This document shows positions 1 to 15,800 of a stretch of DNA of 64,000 nt, in pieces. Source of the DNA: Kappaphycus alvarezii. Lineage: Eukaryota > Rhodophyta > Florideophyceae > Gigartinales > Solieriaceae. The notes below the pieces were generated by a model. The model was not told where the DNA came from. It worked only from the letters and a program-made list of their open reading frames with translations, and did not search any database. The stretch's first letter is position 1; every line of letters begins with the position of its first letter. The DNA lies in contig NADL03000490.1 of NCBI GenBank assembly GCA_002205965.3, forward strand, positions 310,001-374,000, in the 5' to 3' direction. Both the position numbers and the translations under genes were made by a program.

Positions 1-881
1 TACTTGGTTCAGAATGTTAGATAGCTCATTTGAGTTGTTAATTAATATTGAGATGAGTTCAGAGTCGGAGGAGTTCATCGGAGAATCTTCTGATTCACTC
101 GAAGAATCACGCAACAACTGCGCTTCCAGAAAATCAGGAGTTGCATGAGTCGAAAGAGGGCTGTTGTAAGTATATTGATTACTCCTCTCGTAGGAACTAT
201 GAGTCGATTCAAGAGCATGTACTGCCTTTTTCTTAGCTATACTCATATAAAGCTGTTTCAGAACAGGATATTTTACCGACAAGGAGAAAAGATTGAAAAT
301 TTATGAATCTTGCTCAACTTGACCAAGTTCATTAGTAATCTTAGATATTTTGGATGACTCCTCCACCAAGTTATCAATGCCCTTTTTCCATCTTTTCAAG
401 GGTTTAATCTGTTTCGAAAATTCCTGCAAACGTTTTTTACCTACTGGCTGTTCTCTTGATGATGATAGCTTGGGTAGTACAGAACTGATAACTAGGTTTC
501 AAAGAGAATCGGAGTTGATTCAGTCTGCAGTTTTGATGACCGTCGTTATTGAAAAGTTCGAAAGAGCAACAAAGTCTATCTTGTATACAGATTATGCCTG
601 TTCCTTTGACCGCAGTGTCAGTGACCATGAGTATGTGGTCCTGTTAAAGTGAAAAAATCAAATTGCTTGAAACTAGAACCGAATTCAATAGTCAGCTCGC
701 GAATGGAGGTATTCAAATTAGATATAGATGCCTCTCCATTACACAAAAATTTTGCTGCTCGATATCCAATACTACCCTCAAACTCTATTTATTCACATCT
801 AGTTTTCCGTTGTCGCGCAATAAATTCTTCATCAGCTCTCTTTGGGTATCGTACTTGTGTATTGCGCTTGATGTCGGTCAT
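1..881 (-). pseudogene. Decayed protein-coding gene, open at left edge
   Basis: Read on the minus strand from an ATG at 881, this stretch holds three successive segments with convincing protein-like composition. The first begins MTDIKRNTQVRYPKRADEEF. A middle lysine-rich, coiled-coil-like segment includes KRLQEFSKQIKPLKRW. The last is serine and acid rich, contains SSSESEDSPMNSSDSEL, and stays open to base 1. The segments are separated by several in-frame stops and at least one change of frame, so the gene looks dead rather than intron-split, although a short intron cannot be excluded. I do not recognise the family. The stops could mostly arise from CAA, CAG or CGA by C to T change. It could instead be the gag-like part of an old element; only its continuation to the left would tell. 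Confidence 0.45.
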
Positions 882-3800
882 GAATTAAACACTCGCTTAA
901 GGGGCTTGCAACCGCAAAATTTCATTCTTTTGAAGGAACATAACGATGGATGCAGCAAGATATGCACTGCATGAGGCCATGCTCTCCTCCGATTTGAACC
1001 CTTTTCATTATCATACTTATGTTTTGAAAACAGTATCCTTTCCTGCTGTATTTTGGGATCCTTTGACAGAGCCTGCGGGCAGTACATGAACAAAATATAA
1101 GCTTATCTTGAGAATGAGAATCTTACACTGGTTTCCATTAAACAGAGGAGCCGGAATGTGTAAAAGTATTTTTCCTTACTTCGCAGTAGGGGCCATATTG
1201 CCGGACTTACTCTAAAATGCAATCGATTGACAAGAGAAGGGCCGGAAGGGTGAGAGTTAACGATCAAAAAGAAAGAGAAGGGGAAGACGCGGAGTATTCT
1301 GTAGGACAAATTACTGAACAGAATTTTTTATCTACTAGAATACTGATTCTGTAGTACAACAAACTGATTCAGTTTTGTACGTTGAAATCATCTTTTGAGA
1401 AAAGTACTGCTACTTCCCACGACAACAAGAGAGTTTCAACAACAGCTTCTGTATGAAATTCATTGTGCCTAGTAGAGTTCCTAGACAGGTTAATTTGGAA
1501 TGAGATTAACCTAAACGGAATTTGAATACCCACAAAAAAGTTGAATTGAAATTAGATTTTCATTAGTACGCGCAGAAATGCGGAATCCAAATCTGAAAGC
1601 CACTGTATTTTGATTTTCTAGAGCCAGTATTGATAATATAGGCGTTATAAATGGTATCATCGCAGAGGGCATCGATCATTGGATCTTACTTATCCGTTGA
1701 ATTTCTCGAATCTGTTCCTCTGTTTCCTTTCTCTTATTTGATTTTCACATCTTACTTTATTATTTTGACCATCCGCAATCGCTGAGGACCTGTAACATAT
1801 CCAAATGGGTTTCCAAGTGTGTGTGCTAAGATTCCAGTTGATGTGTTACTGAGCCAAAAAAAACATCATCTACCTCAGAAAATTGGTCAATCGTGTTCTC
1901 TTCTTGTTTCTTCTTTCATCTTGTTTTTTCTTGCATCATTAAATTTAGCTCCTCCCTTTCTTTCTTTATTCACAAACACAGCCACAAATATTGCGACAGC
2001 TATCCATTTCAAACATTTGCAACTTATGAAGTAGTTTGAATGTCAACAACAAGGGTGTTGACGACATGTGACTTTGCTGCAAATCTGCCCGAATTATCTT
2101 CTTCTGCAGATCACTCGAAGTGCAATGTACAGGTATATTATGGGAGTATTGACTATCAAATTTCTAGAATAGAACACTGTCTTTTAATGTAAGTGCAGTC
2201 GACCAACGTGATAGAAGGAATCCATGTCCAAGGCCAAGTTCAGGAAAAATCCAAATATAGACTCCTCTCGCTCAACAGGACACGATCAATTTTTATAATT
2301 AGAGCCCTGGAATAATAGTAATAATAATATTAAGAGGTCCTTCTAGCGTATATAGGAGACACATAATCGAAAAGAAGCCATAAATATTCAACGTGAACCT
2401 GAGTCGTTCAGCTTCAAGTACGATAGCAAATGGGAAGAACATCTGAGCAAGTCCCAGAGTATTTTAGAGAAGCTTAGTATGATCTACGTATTTATATAAA
2501 TGTTGGAAAGGTGTCAAATTGTCTGCGAACGCTTCAAGAGCCTTTTGCAGATATAGTTATGATCGCTTAATCCGCCGGCAGGACTTTGGATCATCTGATT
2601 TTCGCCATAAAAAGTGAGATACCCTTTCACTGCTCACTTTGGGCTGCCATAAACTCACTACAACAGCAGATTAGACAAATGTATAACTTCAAGGTGTGAA
2701 ACAGAACTAAGCCAGGAAATAAAAACTTAGTTGCTGAATCTCGAATCAAAAATGAAAAAAATTAAACTTTCGAATTAAACATATATCCAGCAGCTACAGT
2801 AGATGTATATGTTCCCTTGGTCGAGATCGTGTTCCAGGCCATGGATAACTTGGAGGATATTGTGATGATTGTGTTCATTTATGCTAAGAAACAGCATTTG
2901 GAACCTTAGGAGTGGCTAAAATCGCAGTAATGCACAAGTTTCCGTATTAGTTCCTTTTACAGAAATTAGTGAAACAATAACTGGAGTGGAGAAAGTCAGA
3001 AAGAGGTCACACGATTCCCGCATATGACCATGCTTCACCCCCGAAATCTCAATAGAACGCACAGGACGATCATTTTTCAGTCATTCTTGCCGCGGACAAT
3101 CCAACGAAAACTGGTTCACCAGTCTGTTTCAAATAGGACAAGTAATGACAATAACAATTTTCAATACTGAATAAAGATCCGAAGCGTCCCTAACTTGTTA
3201 GAAGCTCTCGTTCACTGGAAAGGGAGAAATTAGAAGCGAATGAATATTATGAAATCAGAGAAGTTTACCCTTACACTGGGTGATGCACATAGGAAATATT
3301 GCAGTTCTTGGAAGCCTGATTTTTTGCTCGTGAGAGCTCCCGGGAGTTTCAATCTTAATAAAAAGTTGTCAATCTTTCCTTCTGGAGTACTTATTTGAAT
3401 CTTATCATTAAACTATATTAAAGTCCATTCGAAGCATGAAAATCTCTTTATTTATCCTGAACACCCTAATCTTCACCCCTTCATGTCTATTCCCGCATGT
3501 TACAATTTGTTGCTTCAATTCTTCGACCGTTGGGACCAAACAATCACTCGCTACCCGAAGTGCGAAAGAAAAGAAGATTTTCAGTCTCGTACGCGGCAAA
3601 GATAGGATGGAAAAATAGAAGTGGAACTATGCCCTTATCTCCCTACCTGTAGAAAGACAATGATTTAAACCACGTCATCAGATCAGAAAAACGTTATAGT
3701 GATTTTGTCGAGACAGCAATCGCAACTTAGTAAATAATAGTTTCCAGGTCACTAAGCATATTTTATTCCGGTAGAAGGGATAATAAAAAAATATATTGTA

Positions 3801-6800
3801 CAGAGGCAAAACACAATTAAACAACAATTAAACAAAATGCCTATAGAGCAGTATAAAAATGTCTAAATGTTTTTAATGAAAGTGATGTCAACTAAGGAAT
3901 TTTTTTAACACGCTGGACAGCTGATATCAATAAAATGAAGAAAATTGTGGCTACTTAACGAGTAAAGGAATGAAAGAGAAACCAACGGGAACGATTGAAT
4001 GCAAAAGGAGCACTTCTGGAGATATACTGCGCCAATGAAGAAAAAATAGAAACTTTTCCCTAGAATATAACCTTTTGATCTTAATTTAGTGGAAAAAGAA
4101 ACAAGATACTTTTCAGGTGCAATTGAATTCTGAGCAATGGATTTTTTTGGCTTTTTTTCTCAGGAGAACATATAGCATGAATGGATTCAAACAGTAAGAA
4201 GCTTAGATTAGATGTGAACTTGAATACTTGCAGCTAGAGGAAGAAGAGTAAATTAAATCCAAATGGATAATGTTCCGTAATTGAGTACCATTATTGGTGC
4301 AAAACGCTGAGAATTTGGATTTAAAGATTCAGGGTAACTAAAACGTATGTTATTTCGTAGGTATGTTCAATATTGGTACTTGTTCGATGTTACATAAATT
4401 TGCTGCATAGAACTGGCACGACTTCTGTAGATAATGAAAATGGAGAATGGGAAAAATATTCTTGGACCATTTTCTCGTACTAGATAACTATTTATATGAC
4501 AGAATCTTTCTGAATATTTTGCCTCAGATACACACGCTTTAGATCACATTTTCATGGGATTTTGCTACATTATTTTCAAAACAAGTTATTTAAGTAATTC
4601 ATTTTTGCACTTACTAACGTATTCAGCCGTATGTTTTAAAATATGAAGCTTATACACATGTATTTCCCAAGGGAAGTATTGGTTTCGATTCAAACTGGTC
4701 CTTCACGGGTTTTCACATCACATCATCGAAACGAAACTTATTGCCAATTACGTAAGATAAGAACTAATTCGTCGGAAGATGGGAACAGAAAATATGGTAG
4801 GTAGCATAAAGCAGCTGAGAATCTATTGCTAATACTCTTTCACCCCGCGAAATCATTACCACTGTAGGTTACCATTGTAGGGATACATTCTTTGCCCATT
4901 AATTATTTCGCTACTAGCTGGAAAGGTCTTGGCACGTATTCCCGGGATGAGCCAGTAGGAGTGTAGAGCGTGTAATATTTACGTTAAGTATTACGTTAGG
5001 ACAAAATGTATGGCTTGAAATTTAGTATTTATTGTCTTGATTGTATTGCTCAATTACGATTTACCGTTTAGTTTAAGCCTTCAGTTGAGAAATTAAAAAT
5101 TTGAGAAAATATTTGTCAGAAACTGCGCAAAAATATTTGTTAATTTGAAATAGTGAGACCGCACATGCGATATTTCTAGTTTAGGGATCTATCATACATC
5201 CCAAAATAAATTAAAAAGTCGTTATCTTATTTTCTGTAGCAGCAGAGACGTCGAAAAATCTTCAATATTTGTTTAAAATACACGAAATTACTGCCAGAAG
5301 AATTAAGCATCAAATAGAAAATATTCTTAACCTTTCCATCTTCTCAAATATATAACGGTCCGATACAGCGGGTAAATATTCATATTTATTGTCTCTTTAT
5401 GAAAAATATCTATTCATAAAGAAACAGGAAAGTTACTGTCAATTAGTCATATCATTTCTTTATTTCGCGGAGAATAATTATGTCCGATTCACCCTCTGCG
5501 TTTAATTTCAGTAAATTAAACTTTTTAAACAAAAGAAGACCATTCTGGTTCTTCTTTAAATATTTACATTTAATTTTCTCGGAAAAACAAGCGCATTATT
5601 CTTAATACATGTTGTTAACTGATTTACAACAAATTTTGTCTAAGAATAGATAATCAGTAGAGATTGGATTTTGTCCCAAAAAGAAGATGGAAAACTAACT
5701 CTGGAAAGGACCCGTATAATTTTATTTATAAATAGAGCGTTATTTACAAATTTTTGGTAGTTTGAAATATCGTCAAATTCTGGCTAAGGAAACTTATCAG
5801 AATATTTGCTTTCATAATTTCATTGAATCATTTGAAATCATTATTTAACGATGAACTGCTTGGCACAGCTTTGCTCTGCACTTGTGAAGGAACTTTTAAT
5901 ATTAATAAATGAACTATGAGTATTCTTAGATTTGAATTTAATTAGTAATAATCAGAGTGGGATTGAATACTGATAGCTACCCGTATCAAGTCAAATAAAA
6001 TTGTGCAAAATGGACCCCAAAGCATAGGGGAATTCTAAGGAGAGGATTCAAATCATGCTACTCATTCCCTTTCAATTTTAGAACTTTCAAGATTTTTATA
6101 TAAAGTATGTGATGATTCTTTGGTTTTTTTGAGTGAATTGTAAAGGTGATAGGAAGATATGGTAGAGTAAGTTTTATTCAGTTTTAAAAAATAGATCCAT
6201 GGGAAAGAAAGGTCGGACTTTTTATAGATCATTTTAAGCAACATCTGTTTACCTGTAGATGCGACACTCTTGCCTAAGTTTACCAAGTTGAAGAAGAATT
6301 AAACCCATATTTACGAAAAATTGGCTCGCCGTTGCAAAAAAATTTCAAAGAATAACAAAAATGTTGGGAAAGGCTCGCAAGGCGTATTTACCACGAAAAA
6401 CGAGAGAGTACGAGTTTGGGAAGCACATTTGAAGGGAAGCCGTCAAAAGTGAAATCAATAAAGTTTGTTGGAGATGATATGGGCAGTTGAGACATGGAAT
6501 GTCCCAACAGATACTTTAGGACAATTATTACAAATAATTAGAAAATGCAGCGGAATATAATATGGTACTAAAGTAAAATATATTATTATTGAAGCCTTCT
6601 GATAGCATATGTTGAGGTTATAAAGTGACGAGCTACGTAATTTACAATCTAATGATGATTTATTTGTACTTATGGAGATTCAAGTGTGAGTTCACGGCAA
6701 AGATGATTCCTGAATTCTCAAATACTTCACAGTTTTTAAGGCCTTTGAAACCTCGAGTCCCTTAAAACAGGATCTCTCTTGTAGTCATCAGTCAAATGAG

Positions 6801-9800
6801 GCCCAGAAAATATTTTAAAAAATATTTTAAAAGCAATCAATGCGAAAACTTTGATCCATACTTTGGTGAGTAAATATAACCAATAAAGTCAGAAGGAAAG
6901 GAGAGGAACCGAAAGACGAAGTCGCTGGATGAAATAGAGCAAGTTGAAAGCTGGAATGGAAAGAAAAAATTAAAAAATAATAGATCCTTACGTAGTTTTT
7001 TTCGACAATCGGATAAATCAGGAGCTTAATAGCCTTCAAAATGGACTTAAAATTTTTCTTAACTTTTTTTGTGCCAGTCTATTTCTTGCTGTCCACTTTA
7101 AGCTCACAAGAAAGCTAAATTGTTTTAGTTTTCTTAACGATTGAGGGCTATGGCTGGCGAAATCTCTGTATGTTCAAGATAGTAAGGGGATGAGTGTTAT
7201 CAAATGTGAAGTGTTTAGAGTATCCACTCTCAGAGTGAATATACTCATTTCTCGAGAGTTTTTCAGTTAGATAAAAACTATTATGATATATAAATTATAG
7301 AATATCAAGCAATATGAATGCGGTCACAAGTAGTATCTCTCAGATAATGTTTCTTATATTTAAATATTGCCTTTTCTGAGAACTGATTTTCTCAAGTGCA
7401 CAAATGAGGTACTGGACGATAAAGTTAAATTCTAGAATACTTATACTTTACCAAATTATTGAGGTGATTGACAGAAACAATAATGGATTGAGAGGAAATT
7501 TAGGGAACAGAAGTATTTTAGATATCGAGAGATTTCTATAATCGTAGCTTTTGTTAACTCAAACGTCACAGTGCTGGTCTGTTCTTCGCGTTAATCTTCT
7601 TTTATGCGAATAAAGACAGGGAGCTGTAGTAAGTATGGTGTAAATATAGAAGAAATGGAGGAAAACGAATTAGTTCAATGAAAGTTGCTGCCGGTGTAGA
7701 GGTCGAAGAGGCAGCGGACTAGTTTGTCACCCCTACCTAACCTTACATAACTGATCAAGTGATCCAGAGCAGGACAGAAAGGAAGTTCCAAAAATTTCAT
7801 TTCACCCGAAGACCTCGCCGGAATACATACACAAGAGAAAGTTTGAGAGATTCTCCATTGTAAATTGACACTATCACTCATTTTCAAAACGAACTGCGGA
7901 TATTTTCAGCGACTTGCAATACAAAATAATCGTTTAGTGTATGAAGATACTCACGTTTGGTGTAATTTATTGAATGACATGCGCATTGGGCGTATCAGGT
8001 AAAATAATTAAAAAAATATCGTGTCTCGTTCAAATTATCCGTTCGAAATAAAAAGGAGCAAAAGTACTCAACCTACAACGAATTATACCCCGGACATCAA
8101 ATTAAAATTAGAATTATGAAATAAAATTCAAAAAATCAAAAATGGCTGAAATACGAAGGACGACGTAACCAAAAGATCAAATAGTGTATTTAGTACTTGT
8201 TTGGCTTATATAGATGAATGAAGTTGCATAAAGAGGTGCTGTTTAAATTTTTAAACCTCCACTATACTCCCTATAACTTAAACTTTTTCACCAGGTAGTA
8301 GCAAATGTATCACCAGAAATCAGATTGAGGGAAGATTGGAACAATTTTATAACTGACAACAGGATGTTAGGTGTCGGTTTTTGAGTCCGTACCTTCGGTT
8401 CAATACCTGTTTTCTTGAATGGTAGTATAGAAGAATCAATTATAATTCTCAGATTCAAAAGAATGAAGAATATTCGATCCAGATGCCTAATGGTGAATTC
8501 AGGCCTTTAAATTTGAAAGGGTGAACCTCAGGAGTACAGAAAGCCCCAAAAGTGTCCCTATATTTTATAAATATCTGACCGCAGATCGAACAAAATCTTA
8601 AAATGGATGAGAGTCCGCGTATTGTGTCCTATTTGAGTTTCGTTCCGCAAATAAGGCAGAATTCCTCGATAGGTGTTCATACAAGATCTCTTGAAAGATA
8701 GCAAAATTATTTTATGTTTCTCAGATTAATTCTAATTGGCCAAATATGACCTTATACGTCCATGCGGCAGCGTAAAGTTGGCTTCACCTTAATGTTCATC
8801 GAAACTGGTGTTCTCTAAAGTTAAAGTGAAAAATGATGCTAATTTGGTAAGACATAAGGGGATCCTCTCTAAATTTCATGTTCGAAACCCCAGGTTTGTA
8901 AAATGATGAGAAAGGGATACATGAAGTCAGTTTTTCGATAACTAAATAAAAATTTACGCAAAATGAGGAATAATAGAACCATTCGAGTTATCAAGAGGTT
9001 TCGAAGTGGCATTTACATTGTTCCTCTAGGAATTTAACTTAAAGGTCAAGTTAAGAACACCATAACTGCCAATTCTTATTTCAAAATTGCCTGAATACCG
9101 AAGACCTTTTCCTGTTTCTATTTTTACAGTCTAGGACTTCTGTTTCGGACAAATTTTAATTGGCGGAGATAATAGTTTTGTAGACTCAGATTAGACACTT
9201 GATAAACTGAAAGAAAAAAAGAGGCTACGATTGCAACAATCAATCCTGCCTATCGATTTGTGATCGTAACGTATACTAATTTTCACAATTGACCGTCCCA
9301 TCACCCCTTTTTGGGGTCCCTTTCTGTCAGATGCGCTCTCAACGTTTCTTTTACTTTTTCCAATCCCACGGGGCATGTACGCCAGGGCTACTGAAAGCGG
9401 AAATATTAATTGATGACAAATAGAAGCAATTCAAAGCCTAAAGTCAGAAGTGCCAACATTCGGGACACCCTAAGAGGAAATCAAAGGATAGTACAGCGTA
9501 ATTTGTCAAAAAATACGCAGATTCTGGTGGTAATGTAATAGCATTTGAGTTCAGTTCCTGGTATCGAACCTTGAACGTCAAAATTTCGTCTTGGTTACCT
9601 AGAACTCGAAGATGCAGTTACGAGCTACACACGAGGGGCCCGGATGCAAAACAAGTGGAACTTCACAGCCGGCAAAATTATAATATTACATTCTCTCTTT
9701 AAGCTCATCATCCGGTACACATTCTTTATGAACATCTCATCGTCTAAGAATTAATTTCTAAAAGAGCCTTGATCATATATTTTGTAAGCGAATGTGCATC

Positions 9801-12800
9801 TTCAATTTTACTTTAATCCAGACCAAATTCTAAAATCAATCAGTCGCGAGATTTTTATCTCGTGGCGGTCTCTTCAATCATCTTCGGCTCCACAGGAGTG
9901 GCTGAGATCTTTCAAAATGACGCTCAAGAAAGTTTTATATTCGTTGATATTTTAATTTAAACAGTTTTGTTCAGTACGGGTGTTAGTTTTACCGATAAAG
10001 CCGCGATCAAATCTAAAATATTGCTAAACGAGGTAACGGGCTCAGACCTAGCTGTTCTGTTAAAGAGATTAGAATTTTATGAATTTAAGGAGGTGAAAGC
10101 CAATGATTTACGAGTATCAGTCATAAAAAAGTGCAGCCTGGTTGTGAAAAAATACCTTGAATACTAAAAAACTAAGAGTATAGGTGAACAAATTAACCAA
10201 GTCCTTATATATATTTTTGAAGTAACCGCGAATCTCATTGCTTCATTTATTTGCTTCAAATGCAAGAGATTCGAACTTAACATGTTTGTCGATTAGCTAA
10301 ACGTCTTGCGCTATTTCAAATATGGATTGAGTCTCGATTTTTCCAAATAGGTAACTCGATTTCAAAATGACCTTAAGTGCTTGTGCGATAAAATTCAGGG
10401 TGGATGTTCTAATTTTTTTACGTACGAAGTTTTGCGTGAAAATAAAACGCCATTGTTTTCGGAAATGTGAGATCGGTTTAGTTAGGTGCCAACAAAAATC
10501 TTGAATCGTATAGAAAATATTTTCTATTGATGTTAGAAGGTGTTAATAGTACTCTTCAGAGCGACGGAGAAGATCATCAAGGCAGCTTACTTTGAGAGAT
10601 ATATCTCTTATCCTTCTAGCAGAAAGGAGAGCTCTTGAATCACGCCAAGTCAGTTCATATTATAATATACACAGAGGTAATAATTGAGAGTTTTTGCTGA
10701 GATAAATATAAATCAGATAGCCCAAAGATTTGGCGAAGAGCCTTTAGAAAATTGAAATATTCAACCCCGAGGTCATCACGAGATATTTGATTACGAAATC
10801 ACATGAAAGTAGATCAGGTTACTGAAGATAGTCTTTCTTATATCATTGCCCTTACTTGGAGTCGAAATATTACGACAAAAACGAGTAATATTCAACGGTA
10901 ATTTGATTGAAAATTCTAGCAAGATATTCAAAGGTACGTTTATCATTTCATTTCGAGGATCATCAATTACATTGCGATCTTTGTACTTGATATTACTTTC
11001 AAGTACTTAATTGATTGAGACCACAAATTTGCTCAAATCACCATGGGCCTGAAATTATTCTTTGAAAATGGTGGTGAATGCTAGCCTACTGATTAGCCCT
11101 AATTTTTTTTTCATTTCAGCATAAGTTACGTCTAAATTCATGATATAGTGATATTTCTCGTGGAACAAATTCGACATCCATATAAAAATATCCTAAAATA
11201 AACTTAAATCGTAATTAGTAGTCTTTAAGGGCCACGGAATATTTGAATGGGTGAAATTTCGGTATAATTAAAGGGGTGAGCTCAGTGATATCAAATTTTT
11301 TCTCTGTACGTATCGCGATGTTGCACTTAAATTATATTTCTGTCAAGGTTATTAACAGGAAATTTCAAATAGTCCCATGCATACCCTTATACAAGTAAAG
11401 ATCTTATTTTCGGGCCACACGAGTGCTCAGGTAGTCGATTGGTGTAAATAAACGCTTGGTGGGGAAATTAAAGCCTATTGTGCCCAGTGAAGTTTCTTCT
11501 TTATCACTTGCACTTCTGTTTCTACTTTGAAATCTCGGCGATACTTTTTCATTCTAGTATTATTCTTCGCAACAATAAAAGCGAGGGGACTGTATACAAC
11601 GGAGGGATTTCAAGCAGTACTAGCCCAGAGAGAAGACGTTCTTCTAGTACCAGGACGTCTTCAATGTCTCTCATAGAAAGTTTTAGCGCTGTGATAATGT
11701 CAGTATTCGGCTATTTTCACATAATGTGATGACATATTTCATATATCGGCTCTTGATATACATGAACGTGAGTGACTTTAAAGACAGGCTCACCTGGCTC
11801 GCTAGGGAATATTAACGGATTTAAAGAATTCATAACTAGTGACTTCATTCATATGAATGCTTGAATGACTGCATTAACTATTTCAGAGTTGAAATTAACA
11901 GGTTTAACTACAAATGGTACTTCTACCATGACTGAAAATAGACCAAGGAAGCGTTGTATTGTATGTGGAAGTCTAAGTCGGCACAATATCTGTAAGTTCT
12001 TTCATTTTTCCATGTTAAAAGCAGGAAAGGTTCGTTTAGCTCCTTTTCAACCAAATAAAGACTTCAAAGCTGAATCATAGAAAATGAAACTCATTAAGTG
12101 TTTTCGATAGGACTATATTCTCATTTTTAAGAATCTTATCTCTCCCAGAAATACTTCGTGGTCTTAATGTGTTCTAACACATTGAGTACGGAAAAAATGT
12201 TTCCCCGTACTGCGGGCCCAATAAAAAAGACTCGTAGAACCCTCAAGAATTAAAAATAACGTACAGGAAACTAAAATATCACGAGCATTGTCCGCTGTTA
12301 TTGGCATGATATTTGTATGCAAGATCTCTAAAGTGCTAAAAATCTAAATTTACTCTTTACAGTGTTGACATCTGTATTATTATTCTGACTACTTCCAGTG
12401 AAGTAGAGCACTGTATGTTGTTCGCGAAATGGGCTGTCAAAGACCAAAATAATTAACTTCTGATTGCTACACGGAAGAAGGTTATATAATTAACATTCTG
12501 CAGAAAAATAATAAAACAATTTGAGATTCTTCATGCGATTTTATTGCATATTTGGAAAAAATCTGAAGAACCTGTTGTGGAAACGTATTTCTCCGAAACA
12601 TTCTTAACAAAATATGAATCGATTATAGCAATTTATAGAGACATTATTGAATGAGTTCAAAGCTTCTTAACATCCAAGTAATCGTTTTCCATCAAACTGG
12701 TATCTATGTGCCTAATTGAGTAGAATACACAAAGTTTGATACGTCGCTTAAAACATTAATAGGCATAATGGGAATGCTGAAGAATTTTTCAATGCGAACT

Positions 12801-15800
12801 TGCTTATAAACGGCGCAACACATCTACAGTATTCTAAAGACGAAATACCTACACTTCTAAGCACTGAAGCTACTTATTGTGCTATTTAAGATGACTCAAG
12901 GGCTAAAAGCGTCCTCTCGTAGTCCAGTTTTCGAGTTTGAATGTTTCTAGCCTATACTACTATTTATTAACGAGATTTATTAGGCTGCATTAATTTACAG
13001 CATATTGATTAGAGAGACTTGCAGACATTAAAAATACTTTGCTTCGAAGAAAAAGCAAAGCCGAATCGAGTCATAGCTCTAAAGCTGTAAATTTCAGCAT
13101 TTTTTTCTCGGAAGCCTTCTTACAAATATTTTCCAAATGCTGCATTGTTGATATTACAGAGTAGCTTTGATTCAGCTGGCAGTAAAAGCAGGTATCTACC
13201 CACAAAAGTTCTAATTAATTAAAAATTACCCTGACACGGATTGTCCGGCATATGCCTAGAATTTTCCATTTCCATTATATTTTTATTGTATGCTTTCTGT
13301 TATTCTAAACTCTTCAGTTGGTCTGTGAAACACAGAAAGGTTACTCTTCAATGTAAATAACTGATGGTGCCGCACTCGGCACGTCATCTCAAAACATCAG
13401 CAACGACAAACAAACAAGCAATTAGTTATTACATTTAGAAGAAGGCTGTAAAATATGTCTAAGTTTAGTGCTTTAAATAGCCCTCAATGAATCAGCCTCC
13501 GCTTCGACTGGGGACGAAAATAAAATTCCGAAATATAAATTTCGCTCTCTCATGTCTGCATTGTTTCTATTATGTGAATCTCTGCTTTCGCCTTGGCTCT
13601 ATTCTTATCTTTGATTTTATCGTTATGACTTGTCGCCGTATTTTGATTGGGTTAGATTATAAGGATATTTTATCTGTTATTACTTTAATCGCATAGTATC
13701 TTATGACTAATAGTTTAGTCTAAAGAATTCATCGTATCTAAATTTAAGGTATCAAATATTCTGACAGTAGGGTTCCCGGAGAGCTCCTTGCGGAAGAATT
13801 TGAAAATATTTCATTCAAATAAAGACTCTGAAAGAAAAAGAGTCCAGGCGCTTGCACTCATAGAATAAAAAATGCTGAACGCAGAGATTCTACCAGGCAA
13901 AATCTTGGTTTCCCCCATACCGCCGACAGGTACCAAATTCTACTCTGACAACTTCTACATCTTTCACTGACATTGGCATGGTCCGACTTGCTGCTAAAAT
14001 ATCTATAGTCCCGAATCAATCTTCACATAAGCAATACTTAATTTTCAACCTGTCTTTATCCGTGACGATTCAGGTAGATTTTCATTACCAGTGCCCTCTA
14101 CTTCTCGCTAGCTGTAACGCTTCCCACCACTTACACCGTGCAACAATCGATCATACAAGGAATGTTGAAAGTAAAAACAATACTTCAGAATATTTTCGTG
14201 AGGTGTGGATTAATCATGCTCAACATAAATTTAACTAAGTGTTGGTGAGAAAAAAATTCAAGTGTCACGAAGGTATACAGTCTTGATCTTCCGATTTTTT
14301 AGTGCTGATTTCGGAAACTCAAAATGTTCATAAAATTAGATTCAAATTTTCCAAATCTGAGCAAAAATTATGTAGATAACGAGCTTATTTGCTTAGATTT
14401 CCGTCCAATGCTTCCCCAAATCTCCCTATAACATCTACAATGCCAATAAATATTTGTTTTTATACGAAAATAAATCCATAACTCCTCAATTGTACCCATA
14501 ATATGCACGTTAAAACCTATTTCATCTAGAAAACCAAAAAAATCACCCAAAAATGGTGATGCTCCAGTAAGAGCAAAGTTAAATTAGTGAAAAAAAAACT
14601 GTTAAATCAATCGACATTTGATAATAATACATATGTTGTCCTTTTCATGCAGTTGTATCCCAAGCCTTTGAATCCATATTTAATAAACAGTCGCCGTTAA
14701 GATTTAAAAGTCGAAATATTTTACATATTAGAGAATATCTTGAATATCAAAACATTTTGCGAACCCTCTCGGGCCAACTTGATCCTTAATGAATGCATTA
14801 CGGGGCATTCGAACGATATGTGTACCGCATGGATAACTTAAATCATTCTATATTAGTTAAAACAATATGATTTCAGAGACGTGATTATCATTTCGAATAC
14901 ACTGGCAAGTTTAATGGTAATCTCCTTGAAAGTATCAATTAACAGATGTCCAATTACCTTGATGACACCAAAGACTACAGCTTCAAACACGGAAGGAAGA
15001 ACCGGTACCTTCAAATATTATTGAATTGTCAAGCATATTTTTCATCAAAAGCATCTAGCGGGGCGCCGCCAAAAAATTACAGAACTAGTATCGAGAATGG
15101 GGAAAAACGGAATTACTTCTACTCTTTATAACCGCATTCGGAATCAAATGCAAGGGAAATAATACCCCAAGTAATAGTTCAGCGGCTTTATTGGACTAAA
15201 GCACTCATTTCAAATCATTTATCCGTAAAGAAATAGCGGAAGTTCCAAAGACTCTATACTTATCTATATTTCGGTTGATTCATCGGTTAGGAGGAAATTA
15301 AAAGAAATGTTACAAAAACAAAGAACAAAGAACATCAGCTTTACTCGCTATGGGTTCAATTCCATCAATAATTTCCATAATTTCAAGAGCTAAATTCATC
15401 GGATCATGAGATACTTTGGCATAAGGTATTTCATAAAACAATGGGTTCAAACTGATATCTGAATTCGTTTTGAATCAAAAAATCATAAACAAATGGAAAA
15501 ATTGGAATAAGAGAGTAAATTTGAGCCAAGGTACAACAAAAAATTCTATTTACTACCTTGGCTCTAATTAGTTAACTAATAGTACTACTGATATTTAAAA
15601 TTGCTTTTGTATACTCCAAATTTGTTAGATTTTAATATGTTTACTAAAAATGCGCGCTTTTATTCATTATGCACTCTAACAATAACCTATGCAACTCAAA
15701 AAGAAGCATTATACAGTATATATACGTGCTAGCTCTGCACTTGGTACAATGGTACAAACAATTAACAACAATAATCACACAATCAATCCTGACAAACTGT

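Noticed and set aside
6340-6540. Possible helix-turn-helix transposase piece (KARKAYLPRKTREYEFGK)
   Set aside because: Only about 20 residues resemble a psq/CENP-B-like linker, with no helix-turn-helix core, inverted ends or second copy.
11865-12080. CIVCGSLSRHNIC cysteine pair as a transposase zinc finger
   Set aside because: Two CXXC-like pairs in a 71-codon ATG-less frame with no other domain; chance in a large AT-rich region.
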